Of a DNA stretch of 64,000 bases, positions 32,760 through 45,800 are shown piece by piece (position 1 is the stretch's first letter; each line of letters begins with the position of its first letter). The translations under genes and the position numbers were made by a program. The notes under the pieces are model-generated. The model was not told where the DNA came from. It did no database searches and was given only the letters and a program-made list of their open reading frames with translations. The stretch is from Rhizophagus irregularis (taxonomy: Eukaryota > Glomeromycota > Glomeromycetes > Glomerales > Glomeraceae). Location: contig NC_089436.1 of NCBI RefSeq assembly GCF_026210795.1, forward strand, positions 992,001 to 1,056,000. Direction: 5' to 3'.

Positions 32760-32905
32760 CATCACGTTTATTTTTAGCCTTCTAAAGTTTTTTTACGTAT
32801 ATTTTAACCACTTTAGGAATGTGCCAGAAATTACATGATTTAGTGGATGGGTGAAGGGTTAAGTTCTGCAATCAGGTATCACAATATACCTTTTATAGTA
32901 ATAGT
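32760..32905. other. Gene-free spacer
   Basis: Nothing recognised; downstream flank of the Polinton-like remains. Confidence 0.4.
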
Positions 32906-32907
32906 AT

Positions 32908-33103
32908 ATCTTTTAGGGAGCTTACACATATTATGTAATTATTATAGGGGGGGAGGGGGGTAGTTAAAATTTTACGTTACACTTATTTAAATCATATGAT
33001 TTATAAATATTATAATTTGATTGGTTATGAAATCTAACAGGGGGGGGGGGTAAGGTTTATAAGAAAATGAATATTACGTGATATGTGTAACTCCCCTTAT
33101 AGT
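32908..33103. repeat. Inverted-repeat element with long G runs
   Basis: The left arm TAGGGAGCTTACACATATTA pairs with the right arm (TGATATGTGTAACTCCCC). Inside each arm on the plus strand are long guanine runs (about 32947-32961 and 33040-33052), able to form G-quadruplexes. Probable miniature element. No clear target duplication. Confidence 0.55.
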
Positions 33104-34370
33104 AAATAATATATAATTTGTTTATTAAGAAGCTTTTTTGCAATTATTTCACCATTTAAAAGTCCAATTTCAATGAATTTTTTTTTGTTTTATAAAGTAT
33201 AAAGAAAGCTATAAAATAAAAAAAAGTTTATGCAAATTGAATTATTTGTATAATAAAATAATTGTATTATAATATATATATAATATATAGTAATTTATTT
33301 ATTAAGAAGTTTTTTTGCAATTAACTTACTATCTAGCCGTTCAATTTTATGGTTTATGATCATTATAATTTTGATGTTGATTATATTTTGAACCAGTTTT
33401 TAGAATTTGTTTAGAACCGGTTTGGTTTAATTTTTAAAAGCTATTAAAAATTGGGTTTGACTTATAAATTTTCTTTTTTTTTTATTTACTGTAAAAATAT
33501 TAGTGTTTTTCTATTCCCAATAAGATTTTTGGCTCATATATTAAAATCTACGAGATTTTGATCAGTTCTAAAAACTGCTTAAAATTACGTAATTGAACTG
33601 ATCTCATTCCTACTTGTAATTTCTTTTCATGTGAAGTTCACCTTTTAGTCTTCTGGATAAATCCTTTTCCAATAAACACTTCTATTCTATAGATTTAAAC
33701 CAACTAAGTTTACGTTTCTTAGTATTAATCCCTAATGTTATTCTTAAATCTCTATAATTTAATAATCAATCACCTCCTGAGGAAATCAGTTAATTAATAA
33801 AATATATGCTGTGTCTCTAAGGTTGCCTGCCTAAACCTCTCTAAAATTCTATGATTAGTTTCTCCAAAATTTTACTATAGTTTTATTATAGTTTCAGTAA
33901 GATTTTGGCAGTTTTGGCATTTATAATAGGTTTTGTCAGATTTCGCTTTTCTCCAGAGTTTTGCCAACTTTTTAATAAGACTTTCATATAGTTTTGGCAA
34001 AATTTCACCATTTTGGCATTTCGCCAATTTGCCAAAACCCTCTAGTTTCTCCAACAACCTTACATGTCTCATTAACTGTTAGTTCATTCAATTTTTGAAT
34101 AATTCATTATGTGTAAAGAAATCAGTTATATGCAATGAATCCTTTTTAATAATATTTTCATCTTGTCCATTACTTCTAAAAGTTAAATTATGATCATACA
34201 TTGTTGCTAATGTTGCTGCTAAAATGTTATATTTGACTTTAAGATCACATGACTTAATATTCCATTTTGTCATTAGCAATTTAGTTAAGATTATTTCAGA
34301 TTGTAATTATTTATTACATATTCTTGTAATAATATAATAACAATTATAAATGATATTACATTCAGAATAC
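33104..34370. other. Gene-free; assorted repeats
   Basis: TTTATTAAGAAG..TTTTTTGCAATT occurs twice (near 33120 and 33298), with a small palindrome between. At 33870-34050 GTTTTGGCA / TGCCAAAAC words recur, which explains the short minus-strand open frame there. No gene recognised. Confidence 0.4.
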
Positions 34371-34379
34371 TACAATGAA

Positions 34380-34951
34380 TAAAAAAAATTTCTGGAGATA
34401 TGAAAGCAAAATTTAATTTTATATCTACTAATTTTTATAATTCAACAGTCTATTTGGTTTTGGTATTAGATTTACAATATAAAACACAAATCTTTTTTAA
34501 TAATACAAATGCAGATAAAGTAAAACAAATGCTTTTAAAAAATATATTAGTTATTAAAATATAAAACAGATTCTTTTTACTGATAACAAAAATGAAATTA
34601 AATAAAAAAATGTAGAAAATAAAAAAAAGTCATCAGAAATTTTAAATTGTATAATTCAAAAGACAAAAGAATTAGTACTAATTTACAAACATATAATAAA
34701 ATAGCTGAATATTTAGCAATTCTTATAGAATTTTTATGTATAAATCTGTGTGAATAGTGGAAGCACCATAAATACAATATCCACTACTAGAGAAAATAGC
34801 ACATGATTATATTTGTATTTCTGCAACTTCAGTTTTTAGTGAACAAGCTTTTTTAAAATTTGGTAAATTAATCAGCAAAAAAAGAAATAGGCTAGATTAT
34901 TATGTTATTAAGACGTATGAATTTAAATTTGTAGATCAAGTTATTAGATAA
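34380..34951 (+). pseudogene. hAT transposase remnant
   Basis: The upstream part (34395-34760) has plus-strand blocks such as FNFISTNFYNSTVYLVL with stops and frame changes. The C-terminal end (34814-34951) is open: CISATSVFSEQAFLKFGKLI, then SKKRNRLDYYVIK and a stop. This is the hAT dimerisation motif (typically ATS..SER.FS..G...S..R..L). It is too broken to be active. It may come from an autonomous relative of the hAT-type miniature elements in this window. Confidence 0.65.
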
Positions 34952-35149
34952 TTAATTTATTAATATTAATTTTTTTCTATTTGCTTAATAATTTTATTAT
35001 TTTAACCATAATGTAATAATATACTAATGTAAATAATAATAATAATATATACTAATAAATGAATATTTAGCATTGATAAAAAATAAAAATATAAAATTTA
35101 ATTTTTTAAAGATTAAAATATATGAAATAATAAAAAATAATAATAAAAT

Positions 35150-35365
35150 TGCCATCAGTTCTATTAATCCCATCAGCTTCATGGTTTGATTTGACTCAAG
35201 TTAAACCCATTAGTTCCATTAGTCCTATCAGCTTTGTAGTTTAGTTCAGTTTGGTTTGACTTAGACTTTTTACATTGATAAATTCAATTCAGTTTGACTT
35301 GATTTTTTATTAGTTTAACTTGACTTTAGTTTTAAGTTAGATTAAACTGGACTGTTAGCAATACT
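35150..35365. repeat. Subterminal repeats, probable end of the hAT relic
   Basis: Words CCATTAGTTCCATTAGTCC, GTTTGACTTGA and AGTTTAACTTGACT recur in a ~200-bp block that closes with ACTGGACTGTTAG. The position just downstream of the transposase remnant and the style match a hAT terminus. Confidence 0.45.
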
Positions 35366-35369
35366 AATA

Positions 35370-36922
35370 TCAATAAATAAAATATATAGGGTAGAATTAT
35401 TGTAGTTTGAAATTTCAAATTATAAATAATAAAAATCTAAATCAAGCAAGAATATATTAATGTTTTATTGAGAAATTTATTAAATAAAAGGATTTTGTCT
35501 ATCAGTATGTGGCAGATGTCTATCAATAAATGCTTTAATTATTTAGTATTGTAGTATATTATTCATACTTTTAACTGGCATTATTTTATTATAATATTAT
35601 AATATTTTCTTAATTTTTTTGTCATTCAGAAAGTTAGATTGAGACAAAATTACCATTATTAGATTCCTTTTTATTATATGATTCAAATGGTAGTTTTAAA
35701 ATTCCTGTGTAGCATCTGTATAATGTGATAGTTTAAGTATAATAATAAGTATTATGATTTATGAATTTTTATATTGTATAAAAATAATCATTTCCAAAAG
35801 CAATAAAGCTCAATAATATAATAAAAGATCATTATTTAAATCTTATAATTGCAAGAAATCTAATAGTTGTAATTTGTTTCAATACAAATTTTAGTTGATA
35901 AGAAATGAAGTTTAAACTTTTTATTTCAAACTTTTATACCAAATTCAATTTTAATGTAAAAATTATTAGTAGTATTTCTCTGTAATAATGTAATATAACA
36001 AAATGCAATTATAATAAAAGTAAATAGTTTTTTTTTAAAAAAACATTGAAATTTATTATTATGTAGGATTTTGAGCATTTTAAAAAAGTTATAGCTAATT
36101 ATTATGCTTTGATTTCTATTAAATTTATAACTACTTGGTTTTTAAAAGGTAAAATAGATGTAAAAACAATAATAAATTTTCATTTTTTTTATTACTTTTT
36201 AAAATAATATTCTAAAAATCCATTGGGTATTACAAAGTTTTAATTTAAATAGGAAAATTCTAATCTCATATCTAAAATAACAAATTTGGCTTTTTAGAGG
36301 GGGGAAACTAAAAAAATTAAATTTATATTTATATACTAAAAATGCTTCAAATATTATAATTTGTTTGGAATTAATATTAACTAAAAAAAAATTTTTTTTA
36401 GCAGTTTCCTTCCCTTTTATTGCAAAGAGCCCAAATGATATTTGCACTACCATTCTTTTACCAGGAACTGTATTTCAAATTGAAGTCAATTATATAAAAA
36501 TCATTTAAATTTAAATGCTTATAACTTTTTATTTAGATATCTGTTCAAAAATCTAACTGGTAGTTTAATAGTATCCATATTAAAGAACAAAGTTACTGGA
36601 TTAGTTTTTTAAAATTTTGTTTTTTAAGATGTTAAAAGTTTTTTTTAAATATAGTTTCTGGCACCATATAAATTCAATAGAAATTTATGTTAAAAAAATA
36701 AATTACTATTTATTAATACAATATAAATAATTAATCTATTAGTTTAATCTATTAATTTAATCTATAATTAAATTTTTAATTAAATAAATTGTTACAGATT
36801 GTAAAATTTATAAGGTTTAACCCAAATTATAAAATTTTCTAATTCTATATTATTTTATGTAATTACAGATAAATTAGTCTATTACAAAGAATTTCATATT
36901 TATGATAGGCGTCCATAACGTA
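35370..36922. other. Gene-free AT-rich region
   Basis: No reading frame with protein character and no clear element boundary. The minus-strand frame at 36199-36453 is Phe/Lys/Ile-rich and looks like chance. Confidence 0.4.
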
Positions 36923-37045
36923 CAGTGAGAGTGTATGATATTAACGTACAAACTGGCCCGAGTTTAGGAGTTATGCATTTGCACGTGATGGCGTTAGAAT
37001 TAACCCCGGCCAGTTCGTACGTTAATATCGTACACCCCCACTGTA
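36921..37045. mobile_element. Palindromic Tc1/mariner-type miniature element
   Basis: 121 bp (36923-37043), beginning CAGTGAGAGTGTATGATATT and ending with the inverse (AATATCGTACACCCCCACTG), flanked by TA on both sides. The arms pair along about 35 bp. Confidence 0.7.
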
Positions 37046-39680
37046 CATTAAGGAACCCCATTTACCATTGTTATATCCCTTTATTTGTCACATGGTTAAT
37101 TTTGGCCAAAAAGTTCCATAATTTCGGTAAAAAAAATCGGAATAACAATTTTACACGAATTTAGTAAATCTGGCTGACATTAATAGCCCCAATTATATAT
37201 ATAAAAGTCCTGATCCGGAACACTTCCGGAACCTCCTAATTTTATATTGTGTTGTAAATTAAACTTATCAGCAAACGTTATAATATATATTTAATTTAGA
37301 AAGTTCTTAAACTCGCGTAAATTTCACTATTTAATAAAGATAGAAGTTCTAGTATTGGTGCATACATTTATTCGCATAAATTAAACAAATTATAAATATT
37401 TGTAACAAACAACAGAACAACAACTTTAACTGGCCAATAAATATTAATCTGATTCATCATTATATTTTGATTTTTAATGAGTTGATAAATATAATTTCGA
37501 TGTATTTGACATTAATGAAAAATTATGAGTAAAACAAATGAAATATATCTTTTAAATTTTCAAAGGATAAGATCATTTTTATATTATAAAACTAATTAAT
37601 AAACAAGTTTTATATCAAAGTTTAATACATTATAATATTATTTCGAATTTTTTTTAATACTGAAAATAATACGCGAGTTTGCTTTATTATAAAGAATTAT
37701 GAACGAATTATGAACGAATTATGACCCGGATTATGACCGGATTATGACCGGAATAAAAAACCACTGATAATAAATGTGATGTTGAATGAATCGTTTCAGT
37801 GGAGAACAGACTTTGCATACTAATAACTTGCCGAACTTTATAATATTTATGGAAAATTAATAGGCATGATTTAAATGATGTAATTATATGCATAGTAGAT
37901 AGCTTTGTATGCATGATGAAATAATTTATATATATGAAAATCTAAACCTTCTCTTTTAGCATCAGCATTTGATTTTTATTTATTACAAAATTGGAAACAT
38001 TCGGGTTCATCCGTGAATCTAAATGAAAAAAAAAATAATAATTTCATTTCCATACGATTACACAAGTAAAATGATTAATGAGAATAAAAAATTAAATTTC
38101 TTATGAGTATTATCGATCTTTTTTAAAGGGCTAGGTCGTATGTTTTTCATAAATGATCGATATATTACTAAAACGTGGCATCAAATTTAGGCATTTCAAA
38201 ATTTTTGACGCCTGTCAATTTTTTTTTGGATACATACCATCAAAAAAGTTCTAATACGAAATATTTATCACGCCAATGCGTAATATAAAAAACAATTATA
38301 TAGTATAGTATCAATTAAGGGGCGATAATTAATGCAGTGAAACTTAATGTACAAATGTAACAGTTAGTCAGTTAGTCATGGGACAGCCATCATTTTGTTG
38401 ATCGAACCGGTGAACTCTGTATAGAAATAAAAACCGTTTCCGTTTCTCCGTAATATTTTAATATTGCAGTACATTTTTATTGTAGGGGATGAATTTTGGG
38501 CTATTCTAGCCCTTTTAAATTTGGCTATAACCAATCGAACGTTACTTTGTATATGCGAAAAAAAATTATTATTTTTTTTTTTTTCGCGGTAACGGAAGTC
38601 TCCGCTTGGTGTTAAACTTTTCTCAGCCTTACGACCGAACAATCAATAACGCGAAATTAATCTTACTTGATCAACAATTACCTGGATTCTATTCTATATA
38701 TCGTTCGGTATTGGATAAACTTTCGGCATTACAACAAATGGAAGCGTTTCGGCATACAATCCAATCCTAGTGACATTCTTCACAAATCACATTATTAATG
38801 TACTATTTCTTTTATAATATTTTTTATAATAATAATAATATCTAAATTAGATTAAATATTATTATATCAGAATTTGAATAAATTTAAATTTAATGTCGTT
38901 CAAATAAATAAAACAAATTTTTTTATTCTGATTTTTTTAATTCTTTTTAATTACTTAATTTGATTTAGTTATAAAAGAAAAAACAGAATGTATTATGAAA
39001 ATCAATAAAATAACAACAGGATTTCTATTTTTAGTATATGAATGTCTATAGGTCTGTCTTTTAAAATGGATTCTTATTCTTATATTAATGAAATCATTAC
39101 GTGTGACAGTAAAAAAGGTGCTTTATTATTTGGTTCCTTACCTTAATATTAAATTATAAAATCTTATATTATCACATATATGTTTTGTGTAAAAAGAAAA
39201 AGGAAAAAAAAAGGAAGAAAAAAAAGAAGGTTTTCAAAATTTATAAATACCATGGGGTTGAATTTTTGAACTGGCTGTTATCCTGATTTCTTTATAGAAA
39301 AAAAAATTCTGAGATTTATTCATTTTTATTTATCATTCGTTTAAGACAAATTCAGTAACTCCTTCCCCCTTTTTTTTATTATACGATAAAAAACGAATTT
39401 TATAATTTGTTCAATTTGTGTTATATCCATAACCACAATACGATTTCTTCTTCTGGAGGAACCTCTGAGTTAACAGAAATTCCAACACGTGAAATTCGAC
39501 ACAAGGTTTGTTTTTTTACATGAATAAAACTTTATGTATAAGAACGCTTCGTGTTTTTAATTTTGTTATCTAATGAATTTTTTTTTGAATAGTCCTCAGT
39601 TAAAGTGCGATAACGATGATTAATCTAAATCATGTTGATTTAGAATAAGATATAATTACAGTCAAAAAAGAAAACAGTCG
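37046..39680. other. Gene-free; 11-bp tandem repeat at 37695-37752
   Basis: At 37695-37752 five units of ATTATGAACGA / ATTATGACCGG stand in tandem. Elsewhere there are long A and T runs and no gene I can support. Confidence 0.45.
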
Positions 39681-39682
39681 AT

Positions 39683-40556
39683 AAGTAACGTTGGATGGTG
39701 TAAAGGTTGAGAAATTAATACTCTTGAAGAAAATTTAAAAGTTAAACTATTGCTAGACACACTGCAACACGAGTAGATGATATCATGGATCATGTTTATT
39801 TCGAACGATTAGATCTTGTGGAAGTACGAAATACGAAAGAATGTCAGACTGTACACATAAAGACGCCTAACGTATAAATGCTGCAAATTTATAAGTCATA
39901 ATTATTTTAAAGAAGTTCATTTTTCTCCAGGTTCGTAACTCTTCCTCAATGGCTTATTATAGGAGTAATCACATGATAATGACCATATTAAAATTTAAGC
40001 ATTGATAATTACAAGTGGAATTGTTGCAGTTTGTGTTGAAATTATAAGATTCTGCTACTTCAAATTAAGATCGTATGTTTGGGGGAAACTTTCATTGAAG
40101 AAATTGAAAACATTCATGGATCAGCCTCGGTCTATGTATCATTACAAGGCCCAAAAAGATATATGGGTTTTAATATTGCTCCCTAAATCTTTGAAGAAAG
40201 GACAAAGGCTTATATAATCATGTGGACTCTTTTCTGTCAGGTGGTATGATATCTCATGATTTCAGAATACTCATGATTATTGATAGAACACCAAAACTGA
40301 AAACATTCAATTATCCTTCACGTTCTACTGCATCTAAATTATTATATGAATTATTAGGAAGTTGTAGCTGCTAATTGTGATTAACTATCCAATTAATTTG
40401 ATGCTGCTAAAGACAGATTTGAAGCAAAATAAATTTGACAACTAAATAATCATCTTATATTTTCTAACAATATTTAATAAATTTATAATTTAATATTTTC
40501 TTCAAGAGCATTAATTTCACGATCTTTACACCATCCAACGTTACTTAGAGATTTAC
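39683..40556. repeat. Inverted gene-fragment repeats flanking a broken gene
   Basis: AGTAACGTTGGATGGTGTAA at about 39685 is matched in inverse at about 40547. The match extends some 55 bp and reads like coding sequence (NVGWCK..EIN.LEENLK). Between them are plus-strand fragments in changing frames: ITSGIVAVCVEIIRFCYFKL near 40020, GSASVYVSLQGPKRYMGFNI near 40110, and RILMIIDRTPKLKTFNYPSR near 40265, ending in a stop near 40375. A decayed, unrecognised gene with part of itself inverted. Confidence 0.4.
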
Positions 40557-40559
40557 AAT

Positions 40560-41592
40560 TTTACTACAAAGATTTATTATAGGTTTTATATTAATAAATT
40601 ATTACTAATAAGAATATAGTATACATTAATTTAATTAATTTCAAATATTTAAAATTTCATTATATTATATTATTATTTACATATAATTTTATTTTATTAT
40701 TTATTTATTTCAATCTATATGGAGAAAAAATGCAAATAAAAATAGATAATTATTGAAAAATCCTTGGCATACGTACTATCAAAAATAATGCTTACCAAGA
40801 TTTTAAAAACAATTATGTCAGCGTATAAAAATTCACATATATACTGTATTGATTAGATTTCTTTTAAACAATTTGTAAAACACTAAAAATGCAGAGGATC
40901 CATCTGTTTGATGGCGCCCCGATCCTGTACCACCTTTCAAGCATGAAACCAAACAAAGAACTATTTATTTCTTTTTCTTTTTTTTTTTTTTTGAACCTAA
41001 ATTTTATTCATTTTTGGAAATATTTTTTAATTGAAATTTGAAACATTACTCAGAATCTTTTACCAGGTTTATCATTAAGGTTTAACTTTAAAATTAAAAT
41101 AGAAATTTATATAATAAACCCATTTTGAGATGGACCATTATTATGAAATAGATAAGATGTATGCATCTTTATTGTTAATTATTATCGAGATCAAAAAAAA
41201 AATCAATAATATTATTATCAAAGTTTTTTGGTAAGAAATTGAAATTTTGCGGATTCTATTTTTATTAATTAAAAACGAACACGTATAAATTTTATTTTAC
41301 AAAAGAAAGTAAGACCAGCGCAAAATTAATACGAATGATTTTATGAATTGATAAATATATATAATATGATATATGTAATTCAAAAAAAAAGAAAGAGAAT
41401 ATTAAAAATGGTTGAAATTTTTTACAAAAAAATAATGAGTGTTTTTTTTTTAAACAAGATTTTTTTTTCTTATATATATATATATATATATATAAATTCT
41501 AATATGTACAAAAAGGAAGGAATGTTATTATAAATAATTTTGTTATTATATAATAGATTATTTGGAAGGTATAATTGGTTATTGGTTATTGG
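40560..41592. other. Gene-free 3' flank of the methyltransferase gene
   Basis: AT-rich with homopolymer runs and a TA dinucleotide run at about 41475-41493. The plus-strand open frames at 41348-42011 are shadows or fall on the opposite strand of the methyltransferase exons. Confidence 0.5.
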
Positions 41593-42827
41593 TTATTTTT
41601 TTGTTGCCAAAAACCGATATCCAACATTATATGGTTTATATTCATTTAATTCTTCGTACCAAGCTTCAATTAATTTATCATATTCTACTTCATTCTCAAC
41701 TCCAAGCGTAGTTAAGAATCTCGTTTTAAATGTACGGAATAATAAGCCTATATAATTATCATTAAATATGTTAAAAAAATCTTCGAATTTTCTTGTATTT
41801 CAAAATCAATTATTATTTACCAGTATTATCAGATAATAAACTTCCAATTCTACCAGCCCATTTACCATATGAAGCCATAATTTCTTCTTTTTTTACGTCG
41901 GTAAGACTTTCAATATCATTCAATAGATCAATCATATGTGAATATATTGTAAAATCAATATTTCTCGATGTTAGATCCATGAAAACTAAAAAAAAAAAAA
42001 AAAATTGTTAAAAAAAAAAATGTCGGGAAGCCTTTGATTGGTAATTCCGCAAATAAGTCCGCAAAAAAAAACACTTACGTGCGCTAAATAATAATCGTGA
42101 TATAGGCCCATCTTTTCTTGGCTCTAATTCTTCTTCAACTAATTCTATAATTCCACCTGATTTTGTAACTCTAACAATTTCATTAATTGCAATCTTCCAA
42201 TCATTTGCACTAAAAGATGTAATCAAAAATCTCATATGTACGTAATCAAAAACATTATCTTCAAAAGGTAATCCATCCAATATATTAGCTTCCATGAAAT
42301 CTGCATTATCTGGTTTACTTTCTCTAGGGAAAACTGGGGTAATATCCATCCCAGTAAAATGTGATTTTGGGAATTCATTTGCCATCTCAATTAACCAAGT
42401 TCCTGGTCCACAACTACAAGAATGATAAAATATTATTAATATTTATTATACAATATTAATTATATTATTAATATTATTAAGGAATGAGTTAAATTATATA
42501 CCCAACGTCCAAGACATGAGCACCACCAGAACTTAATCTTTCTTTCACGGGCGCAGAATAATTTCGTTGCCATATGTGTTTACAAATATAATGTTTTATA
42601 TGTAATCGATCAAATTCATCATCATCACAGGGGAGAAAATATTTCGAGTTTATAACATTATGAAACCTTCGACCATCAATGAACCGATATTCATCATTAC
42701 TTCCATAATCCAGTACATCACTAATAATTAAATGTGTGTCAGATATTGGAGATCCTATGGTAGAAGTTGGCATACGATAAGGTTTAGGTTTTCTTTTTGA
42801 TTTTGGTTTACAAAAACAATTCCCCAT
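41593..42827 (-). CDS. SAM-dependent methyltransferase with dual-acylation N-terminus
   Basis: Four exons, complement of 41593-41747, 41821-41985, 42079-42413 and 42502-42827; the spliced length of 981 nt gives 326 residues. All introns are GT..AG and short (73, 93 and 88 bp). I chose the Met at 42827 because it gives MGNCFCKPKSKRK: Gly2 fits N-myristoylation and Cys4/Cys6 fit palmitoylation, with a basic patch behind. This predicts a membrane-attached enzyme. Motif I (HVLDVGCGPGTWLIE) begins near residue 104 and spans the first splice junction. GMDIT, the FDYVHMR block and VTKSGGIIELVEEE follow in class I order. The C-terminus ends GYRFLATKK. The substrate is unknown. I believe related class I methyltransferases are numerous in Rhizophagus. 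An upstream in-frame Met at 42848 would hide the acylation signal. Confidence 0.88.
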
Positions 42828-45800
42828 AATCAATAAAAATATATACAAATAAATAAATAAATTTATTTATTTATTTATTTATGGATACTAAATAATAATA
42901 TAAGAGAAATTAAATTTTAATATTAATTCAATCGATTCAATTGAAAAAAAAAAATACGATTTCTTACGGTTTTTTCGCTGTTGACTTTTCTTTTTTTTAA
43001 AAAAAAAACAAAGTTTCTTCAATGTATTGAAAATCTAAAATCGAGACTAATTCTAATTTCGTTTATTCATCGCAATCCACATTCCGTTCCAGACAAAAAT
43101 AATAGGGGGGGATGAATATATATAAAAAAAAAAAATGAAAAAAATTTCTTTTGGTGGGAACCTGTCCTTAAAGTTTTTTTTCTAGGATGAAGATTTTTTA
43201 TTATTTATCCTTTTTTTTTACAATGAAAAATTATTATGAAATAAAATTTATTTTTTTTTAGAAAAAATCAAAATACTAAATTGGGATTTAATGTCTTTTC
43301 CTCTTAATAATAATAAACTAAAAATAAATTTTTTTTTTTTAATGTCCTTTGTTCTTTGTTCTTTATATATATATAATTTACAGAATAAGTGATTTACAGA
43401 GATTTTTGTTTAAAAAAGTGACAGGAATATTTTGACCTTTTTTTTTTTCATCAAAACGTTAACCTAAAAAGAAATTTCCTTTTGGGTTGAACGTCTTAGG
43501 AAGAAAAAAAAATTGTACAAATTTAACAAAAAAAAAAATACCCAAAAATTACCCCGTATTTAAATATCGATTTCTGGCATTCGAATATTTAAGATGTAGA
43601 TCATATAATAAAATTGACTTTATTTGGTTATTTGAAATGTTAAACTTTGTTTGAATGTATAATACAACCATGCAATAGTGATACAGGGTTGAAATGTTAC
43701 GGGTATGATTATAAATAAACCATTCAAAGCTTATCAACAAATAACAATATTTTTCTTTTTTCTTTTTTTTCTTTTTTAAATAAAGAAAAAAAAGCGCGGG
43801 AATTCACATAACATGCACACATACTGATTATTATTGTTACAAACAATATCATAGTCATAAACAAACATAATCTGTTAGGCAACAGCCAACGTTTTATTTG
43901 GTGCAACCGAATGTTCACTTCTTTTCTATCAAGATGTTTATTTAAATACTAAGAATAAAAAAGAAACAATATTATTTTTTATATGAGTCATTATTACCAT
44001 TTAAGAAGAACGGCGAAACGTCTTTTTTTGATAAAAATTGGAAAATAAATGCAGTTAACGAAACTTTAAAAAAAAACCCCCCCTAAAAATAGAAGTAAGA
44101 TTGGGGTATCAATTTCCTATTTTTAATGTACTTGAATAACTTGAATAACTTTAATACCCGGCATAAATTTCGGCCGATATTTAATTATCGGTAATTAAAT
44201 AGCATTGAAATATCCGGATCATTTAAAGACAATGATAAATTAAACTCCGATACAAAGGCTTGATAATTCCCGCCTAAGATCCTATTGGAAATTTGTGTTA
44301 CCACGCACCTGCGTCATGGGGTTTAATCATAAATATCGTAATGCAACTAATGTCACATTTTTAAAGCCCTAAATAATAAAATTTCGTCAATCAAAAAAAT
44401 TTCCGTAACCCGGTAACAACTAACAATGTATTTATAAGCGTTGGGAACATCTATTTTTTTGTTTGACTATTTTATCCCTGATTTTAAAAGAGATAATGTT
44501 GTAATTAATTTTAAATGAACGAATTTTGTAAGACATAATCATTGAAATTTCTCCTTCCCCCCTTAAATTTTTATATCTAATTTGGAAAATTGGAAAGGAC
44601 TTGATTTTTTTAAATTTAAAAAAAAATTTTTAATTCAATGAGACATTACACAAAGATAATACCGCCTTTTTTTTTTCTTATGTAAATAACGTGCGTGTTA
44701 CCAAGCAAACAAACAAAAAGGGCTTATGATGATCCTCATTTTTAATTAATTGAATCCGGAAATTTTATTCGTTCATTACTATTTCACTTTTTATTAGTAT
44801 AAAGCAGAATTAATGCGTTAAAAGTTATTATTTAATTAGTATTTATTACATTATACGAATAAAGAATACTGGAACATTTTTGAAACCTGTTGAAAAAATT
44901 AACATTGATATTTTGAAATTTGATTGGTATACGTTAAAGAAATTTATTTATTTAAAAAACAAGGTTTCTATCTTTTTAAGATAAACAATAATATTTTACG
45001 TACTTTATAAGGAAATTTCATTTATGATATATGAAGTAAACAAGGGTAAACACAATTAATTCAAGGTAATGAAGGTAAAGATTCGTCGTTTTAAGTTTCT
45101 TTTGCATTTTTTTACAATGTTTAAGGAATTTCTTTTTACGGTTGTCTTTTCTAACAAACTTTCTCATACTGTATGCACCTTAATTTATGATTTAATGATT
45201 CAAGAAATCATTGGTGTATAACATGTGTAACGTATGCTGTATGCATACAATAATCTGCACTACATTACACACCGTTCAAATATACAATAATACTATAATA
45301 ATATAATAAATACTATATAATTTTTTTGATCATTCCTGATCTATAAAATAATAAAATAATAAAATTGTTAGAATAATATTAGAAATGAAGTAATTACTTT
45401 CCGATTTTAGTATTAATTACCCCTAATTTATTTTTCTTATCTGAAATTGAATCAAATCCTATTTTTGGATTTAAATAGGATAAATAAGAATTAGTATGAT
45501 ATTCCACGTTATATATATATATATTATATATATATATGTATAATTTGAAATATAAAATAGTTAGACCTTTTATTATTATTAAATTTAATATTATTGTCTT
45601 TAGAGAATTATTATTATTGTACACATGAATGAATTTTTAAAATGGTAAATTTATCTTATAATCAATACACGTGTATTAGCTTTGTGTGATTTCAAATTTT
45701 CGAACTTTCTAGTACCTTTAGAAGTTTAGATACCTTTTGATAAGATGAACTTACTTTGATCAGTACTACTTTATGAACAATAATTAAAAAAAAAAAATTA

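Noticed and set aside
43549-43918. Two short minus-strand open frames with hydrophobic stretches upstream of the methyltransferase
   Set aside because: No start or splice context, low-complexity Lys/Phe tails, and placement in the presumed promoter region. Probably chance.
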